A stretch of 64,000 nt of DNA, from the NCBI GenBank assembly GCA_905214545.1, contig CAJMMO010000002.1, forward strand, positions 62,001-126,000. Reading direction: 5' to 3'. The translations under genes were made by a program, and so were the position numbers. The DNA is from an uncultured bacterium. GTDB lineage: Bacteria > Bacillota > Bacilli > Lactobacillales > Lactobacillaceae. This document shows, one piece after another, positions 23,517-31,292 of this stretch. Under the pieces are notes generated by a model. That model was not told the DNA's origin. It did no database searches and saw only the letters and a program-made list of their open reading frames with translations. Positions within the stretch are counted from its first letter, which is position 1, and each line of letters starts with the position of its first letter.

Positions 23517-23549
23517 ATTATATATCAATATAAAAGCGCTGACACAGCG
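23517..23549 (-). promoter_or_regulatory. Promoter of small RNA 2 with an inverted repeat over the -35
   Basis: TATAAT (23517-23522) with GTGTCA 17 bases upstream (23540-23545). A perfect CGCTG-ACA-CAGCG inverted repeat at 23537-23549 covers the -35 box and could be an operator. Confidence 0.45.
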
Positions 23550-23565
23550 AATTTATCACGCCATC

Positions 23566-23602
23566 AAAAAAGCATCCCCATAATGGAGACGCTTCTTTGA
23601 GT
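23566..23602 (-). terminator. Terminator after rpsI
   Basis: On the minus strand GCGTCTCC pairs with GGGGATGC (two G-T pairs) around ATTAT, then six T. About 33 bases after the rpsI stop. Confidence 0.8.
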
Positions 23603-23634
23603 AAAGTGATTGTGGTATCTGTAATATAGTATAA

Positions 23635-24030
23635 TTAACGTTTTGAGAATTGTGAAGCCTTACGGGCCTTTTTCAGACCAGGTTTCTTTCTTTCCTTCAT
23701 TCTTGGGTCACGGGTCAGCATGCCAGCCTTCTTCAGAACGCTTCTGAAGTCTGGGTCGACTTCCAGCAGAGCGCGGGCAATACCATGACGGATTGCGCCG
23801 GCTTGGCCAGAAAAGCCACCGCCGTTAACATTAACGTGGATGTCGTATTGACCGTCAGTCTCAGTCAAAGTTAAAGGCTGCTTTAAGTCCTTAACTAAGC
23901 TTGGGTTTGGAATGTAGTCATTAACATCTTTGTCGTTGATAGTAATTTGACCGTTGCCTGGTACCAAACGAACACGAGCAACAGCATCTTTGCGACGACC
24001 AGTACCTGCGTATGCAGCTTGTTGTGCCAT
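23635..24030 (-). CDS. rpsI: 30S ribosomal protein S9
   Basis: 131 aa, the expected length. It has AYAGTGRRKDAVARVRL at the start, GGGFSGQAGAIRHGIARALL in the middle and the basic C-terminal tail ending KARKASQFSKR, which reaches the P-site tRNA. It is 11 bases downstream of rplM, the universal L13-S9 pair. Confidence 0.97.
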   Translation of the reverse strand: MAQQAAYAGTGRRKDAVARVRLVPGNGQITINDKDVNDYIPNPSLVKDLKQPLTLTETDGQYDIHVNVNGGGFSGQAGAIRHGIARALLEVDPDFRSVLKKAGMLTRDPRMKERKKPGLKKARKASQFSKR

Positions 24031-24041
24031 TATTTAACCTC

Positions 24042-24485
24042 CTAGATTAACTTATTGATGTCCAATTTTTCAGGCTTTTGTGCCTCGTGCTTGTGGTCTT
24101 CGCCTGCGTAAACATGCATCTTCATGAATTCTTGGCGACCCAAAGTGTTCTTTGGCAGCATGCCCTTAACTGACAATTCAACTAACTTAACCGGGTTTTC
24201 GGCAAGCAATTGGCCAGCAGATACTGACTTCAAACCGCCACGGTAATCTGAGTGGTGGTAGTAAATCTTGTCGGTAGCCTTGCGGCCAGTCAGCTTCAGC
24301 TTACCTGCGTTGATGATGATGACGTTGTCACCAGTGTCAACGTTAGGGGTGTATTGAGGCTTGTTCTTGCCTCTCAAAATAGTGGCAACAGCAGTTGACA
24401 GACGACCTAATGAAATGTCGGTAGCGTCGATCAAGTACCATTTACGCTTAATATCACTAGACTTAGCTAATGGGGTAGTACGCAA
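24042..24485 (-). CDS. rplM: 50S ribosomal protein L13
   Basis: 147 aa. Typical L13 sequence: WYLIDATDISLGRLSTAVAT, then GDNVIIINAGKLKLTGRKA, then KGMLPKNTLGRQ. An early assembly protein of the large subunit. The start codon is TTG (24483-24485), supported by a GGAGG site 8 bases upstream and the canonical N-terminus MRTTPLAKSSD. Has its own promoter behind truA. Confidence 0.96.
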   Translation of the reverse strand: MRTTPLAKSSDIKRKWYLIDATDISLGRLSTAVATILRGKNKPQYTPNVDTGDNVIIINAGKLKLTGRKATDKIYYHHSDYRGGLKSVSAGQLLAENPVKLVELSVKGMLPKNTLGRQEFMKMHVYAGEDHKHEAQKPEKLDINKLI

Positions 24486-24487
24486 TT

Positions 24488-24556
24488 TTAATTCCTCCGT
24501 TTTTGTTTGAAAACAATAAGTTTCCGGGGCCTATCGTGGACAAACAACACTATATA
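24488..24556 (-). promoter_or_regulatory. Candidate L13 leader region
   Basis: The 70-base leader before rplM contains a GATAGGCCCCGGAAACTTAT block next to the ribosome binding site. Structured L13 leaders are known in Firmicutes (Rfam has an L13_leader family). Membership here is a guess from position and needs a covariance-model check. Confidence 0.35.
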
Positions 24557-24585
24557 AATTTAGCTTGTTTCACAAAAAAAGTCAA
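24557..24585 (-). promoter_or_regulatory. Promoter of rplM-rpsI
   Basis: TTGACT (24580-24585) and TAAATT (24557-24562), 17 bases apart on the minus strand; the -35 overlaps the truA stop codon. Confidence 0.65.
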
Positions 24586-25373
24586 TTCTTTTTCAAGTCC
24601 ATGCGCAGCTCAGCCGGCACCTTTTCATAAAAGACCCGGTAGAGATAAAGCCCGCTGGCCGGCGCCGTAAACCGCACCTGTTCGCGGTCGCGCGCCGCAA
24701 TCACCCGCTGCAGGTCGTGCACGGGCCGCGTGCCCCGCCCAATCTCCAGCAAGGCGCCTACCATGATCCTGACCATGTTGTACAAAAAGCCGTTGCCGAC
24801 AAAGTCAAACACGACTTCTTGGTCTTCCGGCTTCGGGGTGACACGCACGTAGTAGATCGTGCGCACCTTGTTTTTAATCTGGCCGCCGCTGGCAGCAAAG
24901 CTCGTAAAGTCGTGCTCGCCAAGCAGGTCTAAGGCCGCCTCCTGCATCTTTTTAATGTCGAGCGGGTAGCCATAGTGGCCTGTGTAAAAACGCTTGAAGG
25001 GGTTGACGAAGTGCTCATTAGAAACGACGTAGCGGTACCACTTGCCCTTGATCGAATACTGGGCGTGGAAGCTGTCGTCGACAATTTCACAGTCCGTAAA
25101 CAGCATGTCGCGCGGCATCATTGAGTTCAGCGCCAAAAGCATGTTGCGCGGCGGGATTTGCTTGCCCGGGTAATCAAAGTGCAGCACCTGGGCGTAGGCA
25201 TGCACGCCCGCGTCGGTGCGCCCGCAGCCGCGAATCGGCACCGGCGTGCCCTTCGTCATCTTGCACAGGGCGTCTTCAATGCAGCCCTGGACGGTCCGCT
25301 GCTGAGGCTGTTTTTCAAAGCCGTGAAAGGCGTGGCCGTCATAGCTCAATGTCATCTTGTATCTTGTCGTCAT
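24582..25373 (-). CDS. truA: tRNA pseudouridine(38-40) synthase TruA
   Basis: 263 aa. The catalytic motif RGCGRTDAGVHAYAQV (Asp near residue 52) is intact, with the usual SYDGHAFHGFEKQPQQRTVQ start and FVGNGFLYNMVRIMVG towards the end. It modifies the anticodon stem of many tRNAs. The start directly abuts the ecfT stop codon (TAA then ATG), the normal ecf-truA-rplM order of lactobacilli. Confidence 0.96.
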   Translation of the reverse strand: MTTRYKMTLSYDGHAFHGFEKQPQQRTVQGCIEDALCKMTKGTPVPIRGCGRTDAGVHAYAQVLHFDYPGKQIPPRNMLLALNSMMPRDMLFTDCEIVDDSFHAQYSIKGKWYRYVVSNEHFVNPFKRFYTGHYGYPLDIKKMQEAALDLLGEHDFTSFAASGGQIKNKVRTIYYVRVTPKPEDQEVVFDFVGNGFLYNMVRIMVGALLEIGRGTRPVHDLQRVIAARDREQVRFTAPASGLYLYRVFYEKVPAELRMDLKKN

Positions 25374-26171
25374 TTATCTCGTCCTAAATATTGCCAAAAG
25401 CAAAGTCAGCGTGGCGAAAAAGCCGAAGTTCCACCAGTCATAGCGGCTCCACTTCAGCTCGCGGTAGTGGGTGCGCCGCATCCCCTCGCGGTAGCCGCGC
25501 GCCTCCATCGCCAAGGACAAATCCAGGGCAATGTTCAGCGAACTGATAAACAGCGGCACGATGACCGGCAAAAAGGTCTTTGCGCGCTGCACCAGCCCGC
25601 CGGCGTTGAAGTCGGCCCCGCGCGTGCGCTGGGCATTCATAATCTTGACGGTCTCGTCCATCAGGGTCGGCACAAAGCGCAAGGCAATGGCGAGCACTAA
25701 AGAGATCTGTTCCACCGGCACGTGCAGATACTTCAAGGGCTTTAAGAGCGAAGCCATCCCGCGGGCGATGTCTAGCGGCATCGTCGTCAAGGTCAAAACC
25801 GTCGAGATCAAAATCACCATCAAAAAGCGCAGGAAGATGAAGATCGCGTTCTGGATGCCGAAAGCCGAGATCACAAAGATGCCCCAGCGCCAGTAGACGT
25901 GGCCGCCGGGCGTGAAGATCAGCTGGAGCAGCGAGGTGAACACGATCAGCCAGACCAGCGGCTTGACCCCGTCCCAGAGCACCTTGGGCTTCAGCCGGGT
26001 CGCAAACAGCGCCGCCAGGCAGTAGATGCTGGCGATCAGGTAGGTCTGCCAGTTGTTGGCTAAAAAGATAATCGCAATAAAAACAAAAGTGGCAAGCAAT
26101 TTCCCGCGCGGGTCGAGCTTGTAGATCAAGCCGTCGCCGGGCACGTACCTGCCGATTAAGATTTTGCTCAT
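25374..26171 (-). CDS. ecfT: ECF transporter transmembrane protein EcfT
   Basis: 265 aa with several TM helices. It has the two cytosolic Ala-Arg-Gly motifs that couple to the ATPases: MNAQRTRGADF (about residue 177) and SLAMEARGYREG (about 222). It is the shared membrane component that joins various vitamin-specific S components to the ATPase pair. Overlaps ecfA2 by 4 bases. Confidence 0.95.
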   Translation of the reverse strand: MSKILIGRYVPGDGLIYKLDPRGKLLATFVFIAIIFLANNWQTYLIASIYCLAALFATRLKPKVLWDGVKPLVWLIVFTSLLQLIFTPGGHVYWRWGIFVISAFGIQNAIFIFLRFLMVILISTVLTLTTMPLDIARGMASLLKPLKYLHVPVEQISLVLAIALRFVPTLMDETVKIMNAQRTRGADFNAGGLVQRAKTFLPVIVPLFISSLNIALDLSLAMEARGYREGMRRTHYRELKWSRYDWWNFGFFATLTLLLAIFRTR

Positions 26172-27019
26172 AGGCTGCTCCTCAGCTGCTCTGCCACTTG
26201 CTGGGCCAAAGCGGCGGCTGTCAGCGGCAGCTTGTCAAAGCGGTAGCCGCCGGCTACCAGCTTGCCTGCCAAGGCCGCTGCCTGCGGCTGGCCCAAGGCA
26301 TGGCTTTGGTCCCAACTAGCATCTTTAAACAGGTCAGCGGGTGCTGCCTGCTTGAGCAGCCGCCCTTTTTCCATGACCAAGACTTCGTCGGCAAAGCGCG
26401 CGACGTCGTCCATGTCATGGCTGATCAAGACCACGGTGTGGCCTGCTTCTTGGTAGTCTTTAAAAAGGCCCAGCATCTCGTTTTTGGCGTGCGGGTCTAA
26501 ACCCGCTGCCGGCTCGTCTAAGCACAGGACGTCCGGCTCGCTGGCCATGATCCCGGCGATGGCCACGCGGCGCATCTGGCCGCCTGACAGCTCAAACGGC
26601 GAGCGCTTGGCGATGCTCTCCGGCAGCCCCACTTTGGCCAGCCAGCGGTGGGCGGCCCCCATGGGGTCGTCAATGCCGAAGTTCTTCGGGCCGAAGGCGA
26701 TGTCTTTTTCCACCGTAGCTTCAAACAGCTGGCTTTCCGGGAACTGGAAGACGATGCCGACGTGGCGGCGCAACTCGCGCAAGCCCTTGTTGGTCGTCTC
26801 CGGCGTGATCGTGTAGCCGGCGATGTCAACTTCACCGCTGGTTGGCTTTAAGAGCGCGTTAAAGTGCTGCAGGAGCGTCGACTTGCCGCTGCCGGTGTGT
26901 CCGACGATGGCGTAGAATTTGCCCTCAGCGAGCTTAAATGACACGTCCTGCAGGCCCATCCGGGCTAAAGGCGTGTCTGGCGAATAGACGTAGCTTACAT
27001 TTTTGAATTCAATCGGCAC
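26168..27019 (-). CDS. ecfA2: ECF transporter ATP-binding protein EcfA2
   Basis: 283 aa. Walker A GHTGSGKST, Q-loop FQFPESQLFE, signature LSGGQMRRVAIAGI and Walker B VLCLDEPAAGLDP. FPESQLFE is the EcfA2-type Q-helix wording. GTG start, lying 25 bases inside the ecfA1 3' end. It powers uptake of vitamins and other micronutrients with EcfA1 and EcfT. Confidence 0.95.
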   Translation of the reverse strand: MPIEFKNVSYVYSPDTPLARMGLQDVSFKLAEGKFYAIVGHTGSGKSTLLQHFNALLKPTSGEVDIAGYTITPETTNKGLRELRRHVGIVFQFPESQLFEATVEKDIAFGPKNFGIDDPMGAAHRWLAKVGLPESIAKRSPFELSGGQMRRVAIAGIMASEPDVLCLDEPAAGLDPHAKNEMLGLFKDYQEAGHTVVLISHDMDDVARFADEVLVMEKGRLLKQAAPADLFKDASWDQSHALGQPQAAALAGKLVAGGYRFDKLPLTAAALAQQVAEQLRSSL

Positions 27020-27840
27020 AGCTCGCTCACCAGCTCCTCTTCACTAGCTATTTCCCGTGCAATATTTATGCCCTGCTCGGCCAAGGCCTCCTTGACCTGG
27101 TAGACAAAGGGCAGCTCCAGCCCCAAGCGCGTGATCTGGTCGGGGTCGGCAAAGATCGCCGCCGGCTTGTCCTGGGCCTGGATGCGGCCCTGGTTTAAGA
27201 CCAGCACCTGGTCGGCGTCATTGGCCTCATTCAAGTCGTGGGTCACGGCCAAGACCGTCAGCCCCTCTTCTTTTTGCAGCTTGCGGACCAGGCTCAGCAG
27301 CTGCTTGCGCCCGGCCGGGTCCAGCATGCTGGTCGCCTCGTCTAAGATGATCAGCTGCGGCCGCAAGGCGATGATGCCGGCCATAGCCACGCGCTGCTTT
27401 TGCCCGCCGGACAGCAGCTGGGGTTCGCTTTCCTTGTAGGCGCTCATCCCAACCTGGTCTAAGGCCCAGGCAACCTTTTTCTTCATCTCCGGCAACGGCA
27501 CCTGCCGGTTTTCCAGGCCAAAGGCCACGTCGTCTTCGACGGTCGCGCCGACGAACTGGTGGTCGGGGTTTTGGAAGACAATGCCGATCTGGTCGCGCAC
27601 CTGCCACAGGGTGTCAGGAGTCAGCTTGACGCCGCCGACCACAATCGTGCTTTTGTCATTATCGGGCGTAATGAGGCCGTCGAGCAGACGCGTGATGGTC
27701 GACTTGCCGCTGCCGTTAGGACCGATCAGAGCCGTCCACTGCCCGCGCGGCAGGGAAAAAGACACGTCGGACAAGACCGGCTTGTCTGCGTCTGAATAAG
27801 TGAACTGCAAGTGGCTTACTTCCACGAGTTTGTCCATCAT
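26995..27840 (-). CDS. ecfA1: ECF transporter ATP-binding protein EcfA1
   Basis: 281 aa from the ATG at 27838-27840 (a second ATG follows immediately). Walker A GPNGSGKST, Q-helix FQNPDHQFVGATVEDDVAFG, signature LSGGQKQRVAMAGI, Walker B LIILDEATSMLDP. The NPDHQFVG wording is diagnostic of EcfA1. The GGAGG site is ideally placed. Longer in-frame N-terminal extension rejected. Confidence 0.95.
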   Translation of the reverse strand: MMDKLVEVSHLQFTYSDADKPVLSDVSFSLPRGQWTALIGPNGSGKSTITRLLDGLITPDNDKSTIVVGGVKLTPDTLWQVRDQIGIVFQNPDHQFVGATVEDDVAFGLENRQVPLPEMKKKVAWALDQVGMSAYKESEPQLLSGGQKQRVAMAGIIALRPQLIILDEATSMLDPAGRKQLLSLVRKLQKEEGLTVLAVTHDLNEANDADQVLVLNQGRIQAQDKPAAIFADPDQITRLGLELPFVYQVKEALAEQGINIAREIASEEELVSELCRLNSKM

Positions 27841-27892
27841 TGGCCTCCTTTTGCGCAATCCCCATTATTGTAACCTAGGCCAAAAAAATGCA

Positions 27893-27915
27893 CAAAAAAA
27901 ATCTCCATGGAGAGG
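27893..27915 (-). terminator. Terminator between rplQ and ecfA1
   Basis: On the minus strand the short stem ATCTCC-ATGG-AGAT is followed by eight T. The stem is only about 5-6 bp, but its position at the end of the alpha operon supports it. Confidence 0.65.
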
Positions 27916-28028
27916 GACGATTGAACGTCTAAGCTAGACTAGGCATTAGCCACCATCATCACGCTTATTCTCGCTTCCATGAAAGATTTATATAATAGCT
28001 ATTATAATTTACTGTTTAAAATTTATGA
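27916..28028 (-). other. Gene-free stretch downstream of rplQ with small hairpins
   Basis: The region between the rplQ stop and the terminator holds TATAAT- and TATTATAT-like sequences close to the rplQ stop, then small inverted repeats (GTCTA-GCT-TAGAC, GACG-TTCAAT-CGTC, GGC-TAAT-GCC). It contains no convincing ORF (only a 13-codon ATG frame). It could be the 3' UTR of the alpha operon, or a short RNA of its own. Confidence 0.4.
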
Positions 28029-28412
28029 CTAAACTAATTCCAAGATAACCATTGGAGCTGCGTCACCGCGACGAGCCTTAGCCAGCTTGTACATTCTAGT
28101 GTAGCCGCCGTTGCGATCCTTGTAACGAGGAGCAACATCTGAGAAGAGCTTTTGCAGAGCTGACTTAACAACTACTTCGTCTTTTTCTTCCTTGACGTCG
28201 GCGATTTCGTTGGTAATGAACTTAGCAGCTTGTCTTCTAGCAGCCAGGTCGCCACGCTTGCCCAAAGTGATCATCTTTTCGGCAGTCTTGCGGATTTCCT
28301 TGGCACGGGCTTCAGTAGTCACAATACGTTCGTTCATGATCAGTTGACTGGTCATTTCACGCAGCATTGCTTTTCTTTGTGAAGAGTCCCAACCTAATTT
28401 ACGGTATGACAT
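28029..28412 (-). CDS. rplQ: 50S ribosomal protein L17
   Basis: 127 aa, the typical bacterial length. Starts MSYRKLGWDSSQRKAMLREM, with TTEARAKEIRKTAEKMI and the GGYTRMYKLAKARRGDAAPM C-terminal motif. Lies near the polypeptide exit on the large subunit. Last gene of the alpha operon, 29 bases after rpoA. Confidence 0.97.
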   Translation of the reverse strand: MSYRKLGWDSSQRKAMLREMTSQLIMNERIVTTEARAKEIRKTAEKMITLGKRGDLAARRQAAKFITNEIADVKEEKDEVVVKSALQKLFSDVAPRYKDRNGGYTRMYKLAKARRGDAAPMVILELV

Positions 28413-28441
28413 TTGTTTTTTCCCTCCTTGATTGTGTGAAA

Positions 28442-29380
28442 TTAATCGTCTTGGCGAAGTGACAAACCAAGATCAGCTAACTTGTTTTTCACTTCTTCCA
28501 AAGATTTGCGTCCTAAATTCCGAACACGCATCATGTCTGCTTCTGTCTTGTCGGTCAACTCTTGCAAAGTGTTGATGCCGGCACGCTTCAAGCAGTTGTA
28601 AGAACGAACGGAAAGGTCCAGCTCTTCGATAGTCATCTTGAGCTTCTTTTCCTTTTGATCGTCCTCTTTTTCGACCATTACGTCATTGAATTGGGTGTCG
28701 ATGTTCTTTGAAAGGAAGACCTTGAAGTGTTCGATCAGGATCTTGGCTGCGAAGCTTAAAGCATCTTCCGGCTTGATTGAGCCGTCAGTCCAGATCTCTA
28801 AAGTCAACTTGTCAAAGTCGTCTCTCTTGCCGACACGAGTTGATTCAACTTGGTAGTTTACCTTTTTAATCGGTGAAAACAGGGAGTCGACTGGAATCAC
28901 GCCGATTGGCATGTCGTCTGACTTGTTTTCGCTGGCGGCAACATAGCCGCGGCCCTGCTTAACTGCCAAAGTCATGTGTAAGTGACCGCCTTGAGCAATG
29001 GTGCAGATGTATTGGTCCGGATTTAAAACTTTGACTTCTGAGTCAACCTTTAAATCAGCCGCAGTCACTGTTGCTGGGCCTTCCACGTCAATCTCTACTT
29101 GCTTGACGTCCTTTGAGAGTGACTTCAGTTCCAGTTTCTTCAAATTGAGGATAATCTTAGTGACGTCTTCTTTGACGCCAGGAACAGTAGAGAATTCGTG
29201 CAAGACGCCATCGATCTGAATGTAAGAAAGTGCCGTGCCTGGAATGGAGGTCAGCAAAACGCGACGGAATGAGTTACCTAAAGTAGTCCCAAAACCGCGT
29301 TCCAGTGGTTCGACAACAAACTTACCGTAAGATTCTTCTTGATCTACAACGGTAATATTTGGCTTTTCAAATTCAATCAT
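28442..29380 (-). CDS. rpoA: RNA polymerase alpha subunit
   Basis: 312 aa. The N-terminal assembly domain (FVVEPLERGFGTTLGNSFRRVLL near residue 22) dimerises and scaffolds beta and beta-prime. After a flexible linker at about 230-245 comes the C-terminal DNA- and activator-binding domain (LDLSVRSYNCLKRAGINTLQEL, then VRNLGRKSLEEVKNKL). Between rpsK and rplQ as usual. Confidence 0.98.
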   Translation of the reverse strand: MIEFEKPNITVVDQEESYGKFVVEPLERGFGTTLGNSFRRVLLTSIPGTALSYIQIDGVLHEFSTVPGVKEDVTKIILNLKKLELKSLSKDVKQVEIDVEGPATVTAADLKVDSEVKVLNPDQYICTIAQGGHLHMTLAVKQGRGYVAASENKSDDMPIGVIPVDSLFSPIKKVNYQVESTRVGKRDDFDKLTLEIWTDGSIKPEDALSFAAKILIEHFKVFLSKNIDTQFNDVMVEKEDDQKEKKLKMTIEELDLSVRSYNCLKRAGINTLQELTDKTEADMMRVRNLGRKSLEEVKNKLADLGLSLRQDD

Positions 29381-29427
29381 TACTTAAAACGGCCCCTTTC
29401 AAAACGTAATGTTCTGGACGGCAATAA

Positions 29428-29814
29428 TTAGACACGACGGCGCTTTGGTGGTCTAGAACCATTGTGTGGCACTGGCGTAACGTCACGAATAGAAGTGATC
29501 TCCAAACCAGTTGCTTGCAATGATCTGATCGCAGCTTCACGACCAGCACCAGGGCCCTTAACAGAAACTTCAACGTGCTTCATGCCTTGGTCCATGGAAG
29601 CCTTAGCAGCAGCTTCAGCAGCCATTTGTGCAGCAAATGGAGTTGATTTACGACTGCCCTTGAAGCCTAATGCACCAGCAGAAGACCAAGCAACAGCGTT
29701 ACCTTGCACATCAGTAATCATGACCAAAGTATTGTTAAAAGTTGAGTGAATGTGAGCAACACCGCTTTCAACATGCTTCTTTACACGACGCTTGCGTGAT
29801 GTATTTGCAGCCAT
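29428..29814 (-). CDS. rpsK: 30S ribosomal protein S11
   Basis: 128 aa. Contains VAHIHSTFNNTLVMITDVQG, KGPGAGREAAIRSLQATGL and the C-terminal DVTPVPHNGSRPPKRRRV, all diagnostic. It shapes the platform of the small subunit near the mRNA exit. 23 bases after rpsM. Confidence 0.98.
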   Translation of the reverse strand: MAANTSRKRRVKKHVESGVAHIHSTFNNTLVMITDVQGNAVAWSSAGALGFKGSRKSTPFAAQMAAEAAAKASMDQGMKHVEVSVKGPGAGREAAIRSLQATGLEITSIRDVTPVPHNGSRPPKRRRV

Positions 29815-29837
29815 TTTTTAACCTCCTTAATCCTTAA

Positions 29838-30185
29838 TTACTTTCTCTTGGTGCCCTTGCGGGTACGAGCATTATTCTTAGTGTTTTGGCCACGAACAGG
29901 AAGGCCGTGACGGTGACGCATACCTCTGTATGAGCCATTGTCGATCAGACGCTTAATGTTCATGCTTACGCTACGACGCAAGTCACCTTCTACAGGGTAC
30001 TTGTCGACTTGTTGACGCAGTTTTTCCTGGTCTTCTGGAGTCAGGTCCTTTGCACGGACATCTTCAGAAACGCCGGCATCTGCACAAATCTTTTCGGCAG
30101 TTCTAACGCCGATACCGTAAATGTAAGTTAATGCAATTACGATTCTCTTTTCACCTGGTAAGTCAACACCAGCAATACGTGCCAT
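29838..30185 (-). CDS. rpsM: 30S ribosomal protein S13
   Basis: 115 aa. Starts ARIAGVDLPGEKRIVIALTY, has YGIGVRTAEKICADAG and the RHGLPVRGQNTKNNARTRKG tail that contacts P-site tRNA. Slightly shorter than the usual 121 aa. Preceded by AGGAGGTGC. Confidence 0.97.
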   Translation of the reverse strand: MARIAGVDLPGEKRIVIALTYIYGIGVRTAEKICADAGVSEDVRAKDLTPEDQEKLRQQVDKYPVEGDLRRSVSMNIKRLIDNGSYRGMRHRHGLPVRGQNTKNNARTRKGTKRK

Positions 30186-30211
30186 TTTGCACCTCCTAAA
30201 AAACTAGTCTA

Positions 30212-30328
30212 CTAACCTTGACGTTGCTTGTGCTTTGGGTTTGCAGAGCAAATAACCATCACACGACCATTTCTCTTGATAACCTTGCAGTGTTCGCACA
30301 TAGGTTTAACAGATGGTCTAACTTTCAT
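30212..30328 (-). CDS. rpmJ: 50S ribosomal protein L36
   Basis: 38 aa, read directly from the sequence. MKVRPSVKPMCEHCKVIKRN followed by GRVMVICSANPKHKQRQG gives the full zinc-binding (C+) form with Cys11, Cys14, Cys27 and a final His. Between infA and rpsM, the usual place. Confidence 0.97.
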   Translation of the reverse strand: MKVRPSVKPMCEHCKVIKRNGRVMVICSANPKHKQRQG

Positions 30329-30339
30329 GTTTGCCTCCG

Positions 30340-30561
30340 TTACTTGATAAAACGATACGTTATTCTGCCTTTGGTCAAATCATACGGAGACAGTTCCACA
30401 GTTACGCGGTCGCCAGGCAGAATGCGGATGTAGTGCATCCGGATCTTGCCGGAAACGTGCGCAAGAATGGTTGCCCCGTTTTCCAATTCAACTTTAAACA
30501 TAGCATTTGGCAAAGAGTCTACCACTTTGCCTTGTACTTCGATGACATCTTCTTTAGCCAC
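30340..30561 (-). CDS. infA: Translation initiation factor IF-1
   Basis: 73 aa OB-fold protein. MAKEDVIEVQGKVVDSLPNA, then GKIRMHYIRILPGDRVTVEL, then SPYDLTKGRITYR. It occupies the ribosomal A site during initiation. The start codon is GTG (30559-30561) with GGAGGAACATT ahead of it. It has its own promoter just upstream, so it may be made independently of the upstream spc genes. Confidence 0.97.
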   Translation of the reverse strand: MAKEDVIEVQGKVVDSLPNAMFKVELENGATILAHVSGKIRMHYIRILPGDRVTVELSPYDLTKGRITYRFIK

Positions 30562-30597
30562 AATGTTCCTCCATCAGACTAATCAGAATACCAAAAA

Positions 30598-30626
30598 ATT
30601 ATAGCACGTTCGCTTTAATATACAAA
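30598..30626 (-). promoter_or_regulatory. Internal promoter ahead of infA
   Basis: TTTGTA (30621-30626) and a perfect TATAAT (30598-30603), 17 bases apart, in the 70-base gap between adk and infA. It would drive infA-rpmJ-rpsM-rpsK-rpoA-rplQ. Confidence 0.65.
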
Positions 30627-30631
30627 GCGGC

Positions 30632-31285
30632 TTAATTTTGGCTTAAAATTTCATCGATTTCGGCGAAGACTTCGTCCGGAGTCTTGCGTCCGTCGACTTC
30701 TTTTAACAGGCCTAATTTACGGTAATAGTCGCGCAGCGGAGCGTTCATCTTTTCGTTGACTTCCAAACGGCGCTGAACCGTCTCAGGCTTGTCGTCTTCT
30801 CTTTGGAAGAACTCGTGGCCGCCGCAGCGGTCGCAAGTGCCTTCCACTTTAGGCTTCTTGAAAAGCTTGTTGTAAGTAGCACCGCAGTTCTTGCAGATGA
30901 AGCGGGCTGAGATTCTTTCGACCAGGTCGCTTTCTGGGACGTCGATCGAAATGACTTGGGTCAGCTGCTTGTCAAGACGCTTGGTAATGTCTTGCAGCAT
31001 GTCAGCCTGAGCGGTAGTTCTCGGGAAGCCGTCCAAGATGTAGCCTTGGTCGGTGTCCGGCTTTTGCAGCCGTTCATCAACCAGCTTAGCGGTGACTTCG
31101 TCGGGAACCAAGTTGCCCTTGTCGATGTAGCTCTTTGCTTCAAGACCAACCTTGGTCTTGTTGGCAATGGCTTCTCTGAACATATCACCCGTTGAGATGT
31201 GGGCAACTTTAAACTTATCAACGATTTTTTCTGATTGGGTACCCTTGCCGGCACCTGGCAATCCTAACAAAATTAAATTAATCAT
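30632..31285 (-). CDS. adk: Adenylate kinase
   Basis: 217 aa. P-loop GLPGAGKGTQ (7-16), DGFPRTTAQADML (NMP-binding), and the long LID with four Cys (ARFICKNCGATYN, EGTCDRCGG), the zinc-stabilised form of Gram-positives. It interconverts AMP, ADP and ATP. The start is the ATG at 31283-31285; a longer frame reaching into secY is rejected. 7 bases after secY. Confidence 0.97.
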   Translation of the reverse strand: MINLILLGLPGAGKGTQSEKIVDKFKVAHISTGDMFREAIANKTKVGLEAKSYIDKGNLVPDEVTAKLVDERLQKPDTDQGYILDGFPRTTAQADMLQDITKRLDKQLTQVISIDVPESDLVERISARFICKNCGATYNKLFKKPKVEGTCDRCGGHEFFQREDDKPETVQRRLEVNEKMNAPLRDYYRKLGLLKEVDGRKTPDEVFAEIDEILSQN

Positions 31286-31292
31286 TTTAATC

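Noticed and set aside
23229..23549. CRISPR array or tracrRNA
   Set aside because: Only two diverged copies of a core, no equal-length spacers, no cas genes in the window.
23232..23634. A toxin gene for the antitoxin remnant, or a type I (Fst-like) hydrophobic toxin peptide
   Set aside because: I translated both strands by eye and found no hydrophobic or RelE/YoeB-like frame; only frames of 4-16 codons exist.
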